Shown piece by piece: positions 1 through 7,265 of a stretch of 11,392 nt of DNA; the first letter of the stretch is position 1, and each line of letters begins with the position of its first letter. The position numbers and the translations under genes are program-made. The stretch spans positions 975 to 12,366 of the forward strand of contig DAEV01000027.1 in assembly GCA_002509495.1 (NCBI GenBank). Direction: 5' to 3'. This DNA is from Methanolinea sp. UBA473 (GTDB taxonomy: Archaea > Halobacteriota > Methanomicrobia > Methanomicrobiales > Methanospirillaceae). The notes beneath the pieces are model-generated. The model ran no database searches and was not told the origin of the DNA. It saw only the letters and a list, made by a program, of their open reading frames with translations.

Positions 1-1952
1 CCGGCGGTATCCTTGAAGGGATCGCCAACCGTATCTCCTGTGACCGCCGCCTTGTGTGCGAAGGAGCCTTTTCCTCCAAGATGTCCGGCCTCGATGTATT
101 TTTTCGTGTTATCCCAGGCACCGCCTGCGTTCGCCATCATGACCGCGAGAATAAATCCGGCCGAGATAGAGCCGACCAGAAGGCCGGCAAGAGCTGCGGT
201 TCCCAGGAGGAATCCAACGAGGAGTGGAGCGGCAATGGCCATCACACCCGGGGCGATCATCTGTTTCAGTGCGGCATTGGTGGAGATGGTGATGCAGGCG
301 TTGTAGTCAGGCTCAGCCTTCCCCTCCATCAGGCCGGGGATCTCCTTGAACTGCCGGCGGACCTCCTCCACGATATACCCTGCAGCCTTCCCCACCGCGG
401 TCATGGCGAACGAGCAGAAGAGGAATGGCAGCATTGCCCCGATCAGGATCCCGACGAACACCGTCGGGTCCAGCATATCCACCACCTTGAGCCCGACCGC
501 CTGGGTATAGACGGCGAACAGTGCAAGGGCGGTCAGGGCTGCTCCCCCGATGGCAAATCCTTTCCCGATCGCTGCGGTGGTATTCCCGACCGAGTCAAGA
601 GTGTCGGTGATGGCCCGGATCCCTTTTTCCTGGTGCGACATCTCGGCAATCCCACCAGAGTTGTCTGCCACCGGGCCGTAGGCATCGACCGAGAGGGTAA
701 TGCCGAGCGTGGCCAGCATCCCGACCCCTGCAAGGGCAATCCCGTAGAGTCCTGCCTGCTGTGCCGCAAGGAGGATCGCGATTGCGATGATGATGACCGG
801 CCAGAGTGTACTCTCGAGCCCCACGGCAAGACCTGTGATAATGTCAGTCGCCGCACCGGTCTCGGCTGCCTTTACAATCCGCTGGGTAGGTGGCCTGTCA
901 TAGGAGGTGTAATACTCGGTGACGAGCCCGATTACGAACCCTGCGACCAGACCCGCGACCGTCGCGACGAATACTCCGAGATACTGGGGACCGATCAGGG
1001 TATTAACCAGCCAATAGGTCGCGATCACCGTGATGACGAGACTGGCAAGCGTCCCGGCATTGAATGCCTTGTGGATCGCGCTGCTCTCGTTCTTCGAGCT
1101 GCGGACAAAGAACGTGCCGATGATGGACGCGATGATCCCGAGGGCGGCAATCAACATCGGCAGCAGGACAAGGTTGATCATCGGGACATTCAGGAATCCT
1201 GCTGCGATGGATGCCACTACTGCAAGGCCCATTGTCGCAATGATCGAGCCTACGTAGGATTCATACAGGTCGGCGCCCATCCCGGCGATGTCGCCCACGT
1301 TGTCGCCCACGTTGTCGGCGATGACTGCAGGGTTCCGCGGATCGTCCTCAGGGATCCCGGCCTCGACTTTCCCCACCAGGTCTGCACCCACATCGGCGGC
1401 TTTGGTGAAGATCCCGCCACCGACACGGGCAAAGAGAGCAATGGAGCTGGCCCCGAGCGAAAATCCAAAGAGCACGTTTACAGTGTTGGTGACACCGAGG
1501 GTTGTGTAGCTGTTGAGCAGGAAGAACAGGCCTGACAGCCCGAGGAGACCGAGTCCTACGACCACGAGCCCCATGACAGTTCCGCTCGCGTACGAGACCC
1601 GGAACGCATTTGCCATTCCCTTCTTCGCGGCTTCGGTCGTCCGGACGTTGGCATGGGTAGCGGCCGACATCCCGATGAATCCCGCGAGTGCCGAGAGGGA
1701 TGCACCCACGACAAAACAGAGTGCGGTGAATGGACTGATTGCCACCGCGAGCACAATTGCCAGAACGATGACAAAGGCCATAATGGCTGTATACTGCCGT
1801 TTCAGGTACACCATGGCACCCAGTCTGATGGCTGCGGCGATCTTCTGCATCAGCTCGCTGCCGGTGCCTTCCCGCTTCATGACCATGTAGGAATAGGCTG
1901 CAAAGATCAGCCCGATCAGTGCACAAATCGGGACCAATATGAAGAGATCCAT
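1..1952 (-). CDS. hppA: Membrane-bound ion-translocating pyrophosphatase (partial at C-terminus)
   Basis: Integral membrane enzyme that couples hydrolysis of pyrophosphate to H+ or Na+ export. I translated 650 codons from the ATG at 1952 to the window edge. Seen: many hydrophobic helices from residue 2 onward; the pyrophosphate-binding motif DVGADLVGKVE at about residues 187-197, followed by an acidic stretch PEDDPRNP and two NVGD repeats; a glutamate in GLVTEYYTS; GNTTAA at about 456-461; and the closing KAAVTGDTVGDPFKDT motif at the window edge. That motif normally lies near the end of the protein, so I infer that only some tens of residues are missing. Alanine at the GNTT-A position, with glycine three residues later, is the pattern of K+-dependent family members; K+-independent ones carry lysine there. 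K+-dependent archaeal enzymes include Na+ pumps, so Na+ transport is possible but not shown. A GGAGG lies 10 bases before the ATG (1963-1967). Transcribed alone, downstream of and in the same direction as the polymerase subunit. Confidence 0.97.
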   Translation of the reverse strand, partial: MDLFILVPICALIGLIFAAYSYMVMKREGTGSELMQKIAAAIRLGAMVYLKRQYTAIMAFVIVLAIVLAVAISPFTALCFVVGASLSALAGFIGMSAATHANVRTTEAAKKGMANAFRVSYASGTVMGLVVVGLGLLGLSGLFFLLNSYTTLGVTNTVNVLFGFSLGASSIALFARVGGGIFTKAADVGADLVGKVEAGIPEDDPRNPAVIADNVGDNVGDIAGMGADLYESYVGSIIATMGLAVVASIAAGFLNVPMINLVLLPMLIAALGIIASIIGTFFVRSSKNESSAIHKAFNAGTLASLVITVIATYWLVNTLIGPQYLGVFVATVAGLVAGFVIGLVTEYYTSYDRPPTQRIVKAAETGAATDIITGLAVGLESTLWPVIIIAIAILLAAQQAGLYGIALAGVGMLATLGITLSVDAYGPVADNSGGIAEMSHQEKGIRAITDTLDSVGNTTAAIGKGFAIGGAALTALALFAVYTQAVGLKVVDMLDPTVFVGILIGAMLPFLFCSFAMTAVGKAAGYIVEEVRRQFKEIPGLMEGKAEPDYNACITISTNAALKQMIAPGVMAIAAPLLVGFLLGTAALAGLLVGSISAGFILAVMMANAGGAWDNTKKYIEAGHLGGKGSFAHKAAVTGDTVGDPFKDTA

Positions 1953-1982
1953 CAAGTTCTATCCTCCGTGTGGATTCGTGTT

Positions 1983-2000
1983 CACGTGTGAAAGCACGTG
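1983..2000. repeat. Two CACGTG palindromes at the expected hppA start site
   Basis: CACGTG occurs at 1983-1988 and again at 1995-2000, 12 bases apart start to start, just over one helical turn. Two further CGTG cores lie at 1967-1970 and 1977-1980. They cover the predicted transcription start and leader of hppA, a position suited to a repressor. No regulator is known to me for this motif here; chance in GC-rich DNA is possible. Confidence 0.3.
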
Positions 2001-2003
2001 GCG

Positions 2004-2015
2004 CATTTAATATGG
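2004..2015 (-). promoter_or_regulatory. Probable TATA box of hppA
   Basis: On the minus strand this reads CCATATTAAATG, an AT-rich box in GC-rich surroundings. At the archaeal spacing of about 25 bases, transcription would start near 1983, giving a leader of about 30 bases that contains the GGAGG at 1963-1967. The inverted repeat at 2023-2056 lies directly upstream, where archaeal activators or TFB-modulating factors commonly bind. Assigned by eye only. Confidence 0.5.
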
Positions 2016-2022
2016 CATTATC

Positions 2023-2056
2023 ATTTCATTGTCGGCACATAAAAAACCAATGAAAT
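2023..2056. repeat. 9-bp perfect inverted repeat between polB and hppA
   Basis: ATTTCATTG at 2023-2031 is mirrored exactly by CAATGAAAT at 2048-2056, with a 16-base spacer that contains a run of six A (T6 on the minus strand, 2041-2046). It lies just after the polymerase subunit stop codon and just upstream of the hppA TATA box. It could be a 3'-end hairpin and oligo-T terminator of the polymerase gene, or an operator for hppA. The T-run sits in the loop rather than after the stem, which fits a classical terminator poorly. Confidence 0.45.
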
Positions 2057-2069
2057 CTTCTTTGGCGGT

Positions 2070-3473
2070 TTATGATGAGTTGAAGTCCAGGATCCGGGTG
2101 CCGAGTGTCTGGAGGTCCAGGAGGACAGCTTTTGCAGGGGTCGGCGTGATATTCATCTGCTTCTGGAATGCGGTCTGGCCCTGCCAGGTCCCTGAATTGA
2201 TGCAGAGGACACCCCTGTAATCCGTGATACCCATGATATGGACGTGACCTGTATGCAGTACCTCGGGAACCGGGTCGATGATGAGCTGATCCTCCCGGCA
2301 GGCGGCAATCGGTGTCCGTTTTCCATAGGTAGGGGCCAGGTGCCGGCGCTGGAGCATCCCGATCATCATCGGCGCAGAATTTTCATAGGTAGCGCCGGGG
2401 ATGAGGCTGATCAAGTCGTCGAGGGATCGGCCGTGGTACATGTGGACCATCACCTTCTGCAGGCTGACCAGCGCGGGGTTCTCCACGAAAATGCAGTTGT
2501 CCGGGAATTTTCCCGTGAACTCCCTCGGGATGGCCGGCTGGGGCTCGGCGGCCCGCACGACATCGTGGTTCCCCGGCGAGATTATGATCTGGATCCGTGA
2601 CGGAAGCCCCGTTAACATCTCTCCGAAGACGTCATACTGTTCGTAAATGTTCTTGATCGTGAGTTCCTGTTCCTGCCCGGGATATACTCCGATCCCGTCC
2701 ACGAGATCGCCCGCGATGAGAAGATAGTTGGCATCAGAATCCGATAACCAGTCCGCGAACCTGTTCCAGGCATCTTCAAGGAAGGTGTCGCTGCCTACAT
2801 GAACATCGGAGATGAGGACTGCCTTCCCGGGATCCTGGCTCTGGAACCCCGCATGGGAGATCGGGACGTCGGGCCGGAAAAGCTGTTCGGCAAAGAAGAG
2901 GCGGCCGTCGCCCGAGAGAGTCCCGCGGACTCCCACGACTTCGTCCGGGAGGAGCGATTCGGCATCCGCAAACCCCGGGCGGTCCTTGTGGAAGAGTGCG
3001 GAGATGGATGCGGTGGGGTCCTCGATCTCGACCATTCTGTGACCATTCGCGGTAGTCTTGGCGTCCTGCACGAGTCCGAGGACGGTGCATGCCTCCTGGC
3101 GGTACCGGGAGTTCTTTTTTAAGGCCTCGATGGGCATCGGGCTCGCCCGTGCCCGGATAATATCACCCAGCCGCTGGTAACGGTCTCTGAAATAATGGGT
3201 ATAATCGGTGATGCTTGCGATACTCTTCGCGCTCCCCGCGCTTCCCCGGACGACTTCGCAAAAGGGGTCGGCAGGAAACCGGCTTCCGTCGCGGTCCTGG
3301 GAAAGACCGGGGATGTGACGTACTGACACAACGATGGTGTCATCCGGGACGCTTTCCAGGATGCGATCGATCAGGCCAGGGTCATCCTTCTCAGAGAGAT
3401 ACCGGACTACGTCGGGGTGGACCTGCATCTTGGTCTCAAGGAACCGCTGGACGATGGCCTGCGTATCGAGCAT
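2070..3473 (-). CDS. polB: DNA polymerase II (family D) small subunit DP1, 3'-5' exonuclease
   Basis: Proofreading and structural small subunit of the archaeal replicative polymerase PolD; the partner DP2 is not in the window. 467 aa. The N-terminal ~200 residues are variable and lead into an OB-fold region (about 125-200), followed by the calcineurin-like phosphoesterase domain. Visible metal-site motifs in order: SDVHVGS (D223, H225), GDLVDGIGVYPGQ (D256), SPGNHDVVRAAEPQP (N302, H303), YHGRSLDDL (H347) and TGHVHIMG (H410, H412). The C-terminal INSGTWQGQT...MNITPTP segment is also typical of DP1. All nuclease residues I expect are present, so an active 3'-5' exonuclease is likely. The ATG at 3473 has only a weak purine stretch before it, but a TATA-like box lies about 25 bases upstream, suggesting a leaderless message. 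It is divergent from the signal peptidase gene. Confidence 0.96.
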   Translation of the reverse strand: MLDTQAIVQRFLETKMQVHPDVVRYLSEKDDPGLIDRILESVPDDTIVVSVRHIPGLSQDRDGSRFPADPFCEVVRGSAGSAKSIASITDYTHYFRDRYQRLGDIIRARASPMPIEALKKNSRYRQEACTVLGLVQDAKTTANGHRMVEIEDPTASISALFHKDRPGFADAESLLPDEVVGVRGTLSGDGRLFFAEQLFRPDVPISHAGFQSQDPGKAVLISDVHVGSDTFLEDAWNRFADWLSDSDANYLLIAGDLVDGIGVYPGQEQELTIKNIYEQYDVFGEMLTGLPSRIQIIISPGNHDVVRAAEPQPAIPREFTGKFPDNCIFVENPALVSLQKVMVHMYHGRSLDDLISLIPGATYENSAPMMIGMLQRRHLAPTYGKRTPIAACREDQLIIDPVPEVLHTGHVHIMGITDYRGVLCINSGTWQGQTAFQKQMNITPTPAKAVLLDLQTLGTRILDFNSS

Positions 3474-3494
3474 TGATCATATATCGCCTATGCC

Positions 3495-3503
3495 GGATAT
3501 AGG
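3495..3503 (-). promoter_or_regulatory. Possible TATA box of polB, leaderless spacing
   Basis: The minus strand reads CCTATATCC, preceded by a purine-rich GAAGAAG that could serve as the B recognition element. Its centre is about 25 bases before the ATG at 3473, so transcription would begin at or next to the start codon. This agrees with the lack of a convincing Shine-Dalgarno sequence. Not experimentally supported. Confidence 0.4.
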
Positions 3504-3556
3504 GCTTCTTCTATGGGAACATCGGAGGGATGATTCAGGAGGATCCCGTGGTTCTG

Positions 3557-3581
3557 TTTCCGCGAGTCAAGACGCGGGAAA
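3557..3581. repeat. Imperfect inverted repeat in the polB / signal peptidase divergent gap
   Basis: TTTCCGCG (3557-3564) and CGCGGGAAA (3573-3581) pair over 8 bases with one extra G and an 8-base spacer. It lies roughly midway in the 159-base divergent gap 3474-3632, upstream of both genes. It may be a regulator site; nothing else in this gap is convincing apart from TATA-like boxes. Confidence 0.25.
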
Positions 3582-3632
3582 TCCCGATAGGAATTCCTTA
3601 TCATGACCACGAGTACATATTGAAAGTCAGAT

Positions 3633-4493
3633 ATGTCGCGTGGCAAGTCCGATCAGGAGGAAGAATCCCTATGGGAGCGGTTCAGGAACAGCGAAAACGG
3701 ATGGGTCTCCACTGCCCGAGAGCTCCTGTGGGTGGCGATCGTGGTGGGAGGGATCGCACTTGCACTATTTCTGGTCTCGGGCACCTGGCCTGCGGTCGTA
3801 ACCATTGAGTCCGAGAGCATGGTTCCCAACATGCAGGTCGGGGACCTGGTCTTCGTTGTCAGCGCGGACAGGTTCGGAGAATTCCAGAGCTGGACAGAGG
3901 GGAAGGAGACCGGGTACCAGAAGTTCGGGGATTTCGGAGATGTCCTCATCTACCGTCCGAACGATGCACCCAATCCCCCCGTATACATCCCGTTCGTAAC
4001 ACAGGGAGTGCATCCTATCATCCATCGCGGGATGGATTCTATCGAACAGGGGGAGCCCGTACCGAAATACTATAACCTTTACAGGGGACAGGCCACTCCC
4101 GTCCAATACCTCCCCGCCCGGATCGAGAACACCTCCCTCGTCCTCGACGACGGCACGGTCATCACGAAGGAGAATGCCAATCCTGAGAACGGGTACCTGG
4201 TTCTGACCGATACCGCTGCACCCAATGGGGGTTACATTACCAAGGGGGACAACAATCAGGTGAGTGACCAGGGCGGATACCTCTCCTCTGTGGGCGGAGA
4301 GACGATCCTGCCGGTAAAAAAAGAGTGGATCGTGGGCAAGGCCCTTTTCACCATCCCGTTCCTGGGATACCTGCCCCTGAACATCGTTCCTGTTGCCATC
4401 CTCCTAATCGCACTGATGCTCATCTGGGAATACTATTCGGGGAAGAAAGAGGCCGCGAAGGGGAAAAAGAAAGACCGGCGCTCCCGTAAGTGA
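3633..4493 (+). CDS. Signal peptidase I, archaeal/ER (Sec11-like) type
   Basis: Membrane protease that removes signal peptides from secreted proteins on the outer face of the membrane. 286 aa. A charged N-terminal tail (1-30) is followed by a membrane helix at about 31-50. The catalytic serine lies in ESMVPNM (S62). H131 in IIHR replaces the bacterial lysine, as in archaeal and ER enzymes. The acidic motif GDNNQVSD gives D206 and D212, six residues apart as in the studied Methanococcus enzyme. A second membrane helix at about 246-266 is followed by a very basic tail. A longer than minimal segment (about 80-125, rich in Gly, Pro and aromatics) separates serine and histidine. An in-frame stop at 3621-3623 excludes an earlier start. 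No strong ribosome site is seen, so a very short leader is likely. The first CofH follows 11 bases after the stop, probably co-transcribed. Confidence 0.93.
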   Translation: MSRGKSDQEEESLWERFRNSENGWVSTARELLWVAIVVGGIALALFLVSGTWPAVVTIESESMVPNMQVGDLVFVVSADRFGEFQSWTEGKETGYQKFGDFGDVLIYRPNDAPNPPVYIPFVTQGVHPIIHRGMDSIEQGEPVPKYYNLYRGQATPVQYLPARIENTSLVLDDGTVITKENANPENGYLVLTDTAAPNGGYITKGDNNQVSDQGGYLSSVGGETILPVKKEWIVGKALFTIPFLGYLPLNIVPVAILLIALMLIWEYYSGKKEAAKGKKKDRRSRK

Positions 4494-4504
4494 AAGGTAT
4501 TCCC

Positions 4505-5593
4505 ATGGACCTCAAAACCCTCCTTTCCGATGCGGCCGGGGGGCACAGGCTTACCGAAGCGGAAGCCCTGGCGCTCATTTCCGTTCGCGACAGATCCATG
4601 TTCCGGATTTTTTCCGCGGCGGATGAGCTCAGGGAGGAGCGGGTCGGGCAGGTCGTTACCTACGTGCGGAACCAGAACCTCCACATCACCAATATCTGTA
4701 AAAATCTCTGCGGCTTCTGCGCATTCGGGCGCAGTGAGACGGACCCGGGAGCGTTCTGCGATGACAGGGAGACTGTCCTGAGAAAAGCCAGGTTGGCAGC
4801 CGAACGGAAAGTCAGCGAGATCTGCCTGCTTTCCGGAGTCCATCCTTCATTTGACGCCGAAAAGTATATCCAGTTCCTGTCCTGGGTGCATGAAGCGGCG
4901 CCAGGGATACATCTCCATGCATACAGTCCCGACGAGGTGAATTATGCCGCAAAACTATCCCACGCCACAACCCGCGATGTGCTTATCCGGTTGAAGGAGG
5001 CGGGTCTTGGCTCGCTGCAGGGTACTGCAGCAGAGATCCTTGTGGACCGGGTCAGGGGGGTGATCTGCCCGAACAAGGTGGATACTGCGACCTGGGTTCG
5101 GATCATCAGGGAGGCACATTCACTGGGTATCCCATCCACCGCGACGATCATGTACGGATCGTGTGAATCGCCAGCGGACAGGGTGAGACATCTCTCCATC
5201 CTGCGGGAGATCCAGGACGATACAGGAGGTTTTTCCGAACTTGTGCCCCTGTCCTATCTCCATCGGAACACCGCGCTCTATCGCGATGGCCTTGCCCCGG
5301 CGGGAGCGACCGGCCGGGAGGATCTCCTGATGATCGCCATAGCCCGCCTCTTCCTGGACAACTTCCGCAATATCCAGGTCTCGTGGGGGAAGATTGGTGC
5401 CAAGCTCGGCCAGGTCGGCCTCATGTGCGGGGCAAACGACCTTGCGGGTACGATGTTCTCCGACGATGTCTCAGGGGATGCGGGTGCAGGGGAGGCAGAC
5501 TATCTCGCCCCGGCCAAGATGGAGCGCATGGCAGGGGACATCGGCCGGGTTCTTCGCCGCCGGTTGACAGATTATTCCCTTGCCTCCGGGTAG
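4505..5593 (+). CDS. cofH: CofH paralogue 1: 5-amino-6-(D-ribitylamino)uracil--L-tyrosine 4-hydroxyphenyl transferase
   Basis: Radical SAM enzyme of coenzyme F420 synthesis. CofH joins tyrosine to the ribitylaminouracil intermediate, and CofG (not in this window) completes the deazaflavin Fo. 362 aa from the ATG at 4505. Seen: the [4Fe-4S] motif CKNLCGFC (C65, C69, C72; CX3CX2C), HLHAYSP (136-142), LQGTAAEILVDRVRGVICP (171-189), MYGSCES (216-222), and the C-terminal VSWGKIGAKLGQ...GANDLAGTMF. Oddity: MYGS has serine at 219 where the family usually has histidine (MYGH), and GANDLAGT replaces the usual GANDLGGT. Start choice: AAAGGT lies just before 4505; a GTG at 4490 overlaps the upstream TGA but has no ribosome site. 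Probably co-transcribed with the signal peptidase. It is closely related to the second CofH at 6050, roughly half or more identical by eye. Confidence 0.9.
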   Translation: MDLKTLLSDAAGGHRLTEAEALALISVRDRSMFRIFSAADELREERVGQVVTYVRNQNLHITNICKNLCGFCAFGRSETDPGAFCDDRETVLRKARLAAERKVSEICLLSGVHPSFDAEKYIQFLSWVHEAAPGIHLHAYSPDEVNYAAKLSHATTRDVLIRLKEAGLGSLQGTAAEILVDRVRGVICPNKVDTATWVRIIREAHSLGIPSTATIMYGSCESPADRVRHLSILREIQDDTGGFSELVPLSYLHRNTALYRDGLAPAGATGREDLLMIAIARLFLDNFRNIQVSWGKIGAKLGQVGLMCGANDLAGTMFSDDVSGDAGAGEADYLAPAKMERMAGDIGRVLRRRLTDYSLASG

Positions 5594-5662
5594 GCCTGCT
5601 TTTAAATGATCGTCCGGGGATTCCGGTTTACATCCATGATATCGATACCCCTGAGTCCAGGT

Positions 5663-5968
5663 TCAGGAGAGGAGATCCAGGGCCTCTTTTCCCGTCATTC
5701 CCTCGCGGATCCCGAGGCGGCGTGCACCCTCGTTTGCTTCTTTCACCTCTGCAACCATCAGATCGTCGATCCCGGTCACCGAAGGCCCGCAGGTTGGGCG
5801 CACCCGGGCGGCTGCGTATCCGAACTTATCCAGGGCGGCGACATCGATCGCCCCGCATCCCACCATCCCATTCCTTGCTACTACCCCGACGAGGTTGACA
5901 TTTCCGAGGGGGATGACGAATCCCGTCCCCGTTGAATGTTTCAGGGGGACACTCTGCTCACAGGTCAT
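5663..5968 (-). CDS. DUF1805 (YunC-like) small protein
   Basis: 101 aa from the ATG at 5968. The signature VGCGAIDVAALDKFGYAAARV (about 36-56), followed by GIDDLMVAEVKEANEGARRLGI and MTGKEAL, matches my recollection of the DUF1805 family: a short alpha/beta domain of about 100 residues, function unknown. Cysteine 38 in the VGCG turn is the family's most conserved position as I recall it. The frame stays open upstream to a GTG at 6031, but a TATA-like box at 6012-6020 predicts a start near 5991, which favours 5968. There is no ribosome site. It lies antisense between the two CofH genes, ending 69 bases from the end of the first and diverging from the second. In the 69-base convergent gap (5594-5662) I see only short T-tracts. 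A link to F420 is suggested by position only. Confidence 0.8.
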   Translation of the reverse strand: MTCEQSVPLKHSTGTGFVIPLGNVNLVGVVARNGMVGCGAIDVAALDKFGYAAARVRPTCGPSVTGIDDLMVAEVKEANEGARRLGIREGMTGKEALDLLS

Positions 5969-6011
5969 AAGAGGGATGTGGGTGCAGGGGGAGATGAATC
6001 TGGTGGTGGGT

Positions 6012-6021
6012 GATTTATAGA
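6012..6021. promoter_or_regulatory. Shared TATA-like box for the DUF1805 gene and the second cofH
   Basis: GATTTATAGA on the plus strand reads CTATAAATC on the minus strand. On the minus strand it gives a predicted start near 5991 and a leader of about 23 bases to the ATG at 5968. On the plus strand it gives a start near 6043, just before the ATG at 6050. One near-symmetric box could therefore drive both divergent genes. Assigned by eye. Confidence 0.4.
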
Positions 6022-6049
6022 TGGGGTGCACACACTCTGTCAGGCAACC

Positions 6050-7183
6050 ATGTCATCCTATCGCATGGTAACGGCAACACGACTCACCGGAGGGACGCTT
6101 GCGACGCTTCTCGATGATGTCCTGGAGGGCCACAGACTCACCACTTCGGAGGCGGAGGCGCTCTTCCGGGTCAGGGGTCGTGAGGTATTCTCAGTCGCGG
6201 CAGCGGCCGACAGGAAGAGGGAATCGGTAGTGGGTAATGCAGTCACCTACGTGCGGAACCAGAATATCAATGTCACGAACCTCTGTATCAACCGGTGCGG
6301 CTTCTGCGGCTTCTCCCGGAAACCCGGAGATCCGGATGCGTTCTGCCATCCGCCGGAGATCATCCGGGAGAAAGCGGCCCTGGCCCTATCCCGGGGGGTC
6401 ACCGAGATCTGCACGGTGAGCGGGCTCCACCCGGACTTCGACGCGGATTCGTATATCGGGATCCTGTCATGGCTCCACGAATCGGCGCCCGGGGTGCACC
6501 TGCATGCAAGCAATCCCATGGAAGTGGCGTACGGGGCCAGGAAGAGCGGGATTTCCACCCACGAAATGCTGGAGAGGATGAAGGAGGCGGGTCTCGGTAC
6601 CCTTTGTGGGACCGCAGCCGAGATCCTCGTCGACGATGTGCGCCGGATCATCTGCCCGGGAAAGATCTCCACCGCCGAATGGATCCGGATCATAAAAGAA
6701 TCCCATGAACTGGGCATCCGGAGCACCGCAACCATCATGTACGGCCATTGTGAATCGGTCGGGGACCAGGTCCGTCACCTCGCAATCCTCAGGGGAATCC
6801 AGGATGAAACCCGGGGATTCACCGAGTTCGTTCCGCTTTCGTTCGTGCACCGGAATACCCCAATCTATCGGAAGGGTATTGCCCGGGCGGGAGCGACCGG
6901 GAGGGAAGACCTGCTGATGATCGCGGTCGCGCGCCTGTTCCTGGACAACATTCCCCATATCCAGGTATCCTGGGTGAAACTTGGAGTGAAAATGGCCCAG
7001 ATCAGCCTCCTTGCGGGAGCCGACGACCTGGGGGGGACTATGTTCGAGGAGAGTATCTCAAAGGGCGCGGGGGCGGTGGATACGGATTACCTGGATCCCG
7101 CAGAAATGCGCCGGATGGTCGAGGATCTCGGCAGGGAGCTCCGCCAGCGGACGACCCTGTACGAGCCAGTCGGAACGAGGTGA
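6050..7183 (+). CDS. cofH: CofH paralogue 2: 5-amino-6-(D-ribitylamino)uracil--L-tyrosine 4-hydroxyphenyl transferase family
   Basis: Second radical SAM CofH-family protein, 377 aa if it starts at 6050. Seen: CINRCGFC (C79, C83, C86; CX3CX2C), HLHASNP (150-156), LCGTAAEILVDDVRRIICPGK (about 185-205), MYGHCES (230-236), and VSWVKLGVKMAQ...GADDLGGTMF near the end. It keeps the family MYGH histidine that paralogue 1 lacks, but has HASNP where CofH normally has HA(F/Y)SP, and a cysteine (C186) just before GTAAEIL. It may be a true second CofH or a related enzyme with a different acceptor. Start choice: the ATG at 6050 has a weak AGGC before it and fits the TATA box; ATG 6065 and GTG 6026 are alternatives. 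It is followed by a structured gap with probable terminators, so it appears to be a single-gene unit. Confidence 0.87.
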   Translation: MSSYRMVTATRLTGGTLATLLDDVLEGHRLTTSEAEALFRVRGREVFSVAAAADRKRESVVGNAVTYVRNQNINVTNLCINRCGFCGFSRKPGDPDAFCHPPEIIREKAALALSRGVTEICTVSGLHPDFDADSYIGILSWLHESAPGVHLHASNPMEVAYGARKSGISTHEMLERMKEAGLGTLCGTAAEILVDDVRRIICPGKISTAEWIRIIKESHELGIRSTATIMYGHCESVGDQVRHLAILRGIQDETRGFTEFVPLSFVHRNTPIYRKGIARAGATGREDLLMIAVARLFLDNIPHIQVSWVKLGVKMAQISLLAGADDLGGTMFEESISKGAGAVDTDYLDPAEMRRMVEDLGRELRQRTTLYEPVGTR

Positions 7184-7200
7184 TTTGCCCTTTTTCGAAC

Positions 7201-7230
7201 GAAAATCACTTCGTGGTTTTCATTTTTTAT
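7201..7230 (+). terminator. Hairpin plus T-run terminator after the second cofH
   Basis: Stem 7201-7209 (GAAAATCAC) pairs with 7213-7221 (GTGGTTTTC), nine pairs including one G-T, with a three-base loop TTC, followed by ATTTTTTAT. It lies 17 bases after the cofH stop. It looks like a rho-independent terminator; archaeal polymerase would respond mainly to the T-run. Confidence 0.65.
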
Positions 7231-7265
7231 GTTCCGACCGCATTGCGGTCATCGGCGGTTAATAT

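Noticed and set aside
54..1535. A 493-codon open frame on the plus strand
   Set aside because: It is exactly antisense to the strongly supported pyrophosphatase, is rich in Asp, Arg, Gly and Cys in low-complexity style, and shows no motif. It is an artefact of codon bias in GC-rich DNA.
4490..4504. GTG start for the first cofH overlapping the signal peptidase stop
   Set aside because: It would give a tidy stop/start overlap, but it lacks a ribosome site, whereas AAAGGT precedes the ATG at 4505. It remains possible.
5383..5898. A 171-codon plus-strand frame bridging the first cofH and the DUF1805 gene
   Set aside because: It overlaps two recognised genes and its Arg/Gly/Pro-rich translation has no family features.
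6026..6049. GTG start for the second cofH
   Set aside because: It adds residues with no counterpart in paralogue 1 and falls too close to the TATA-like box to be transcribed from it.
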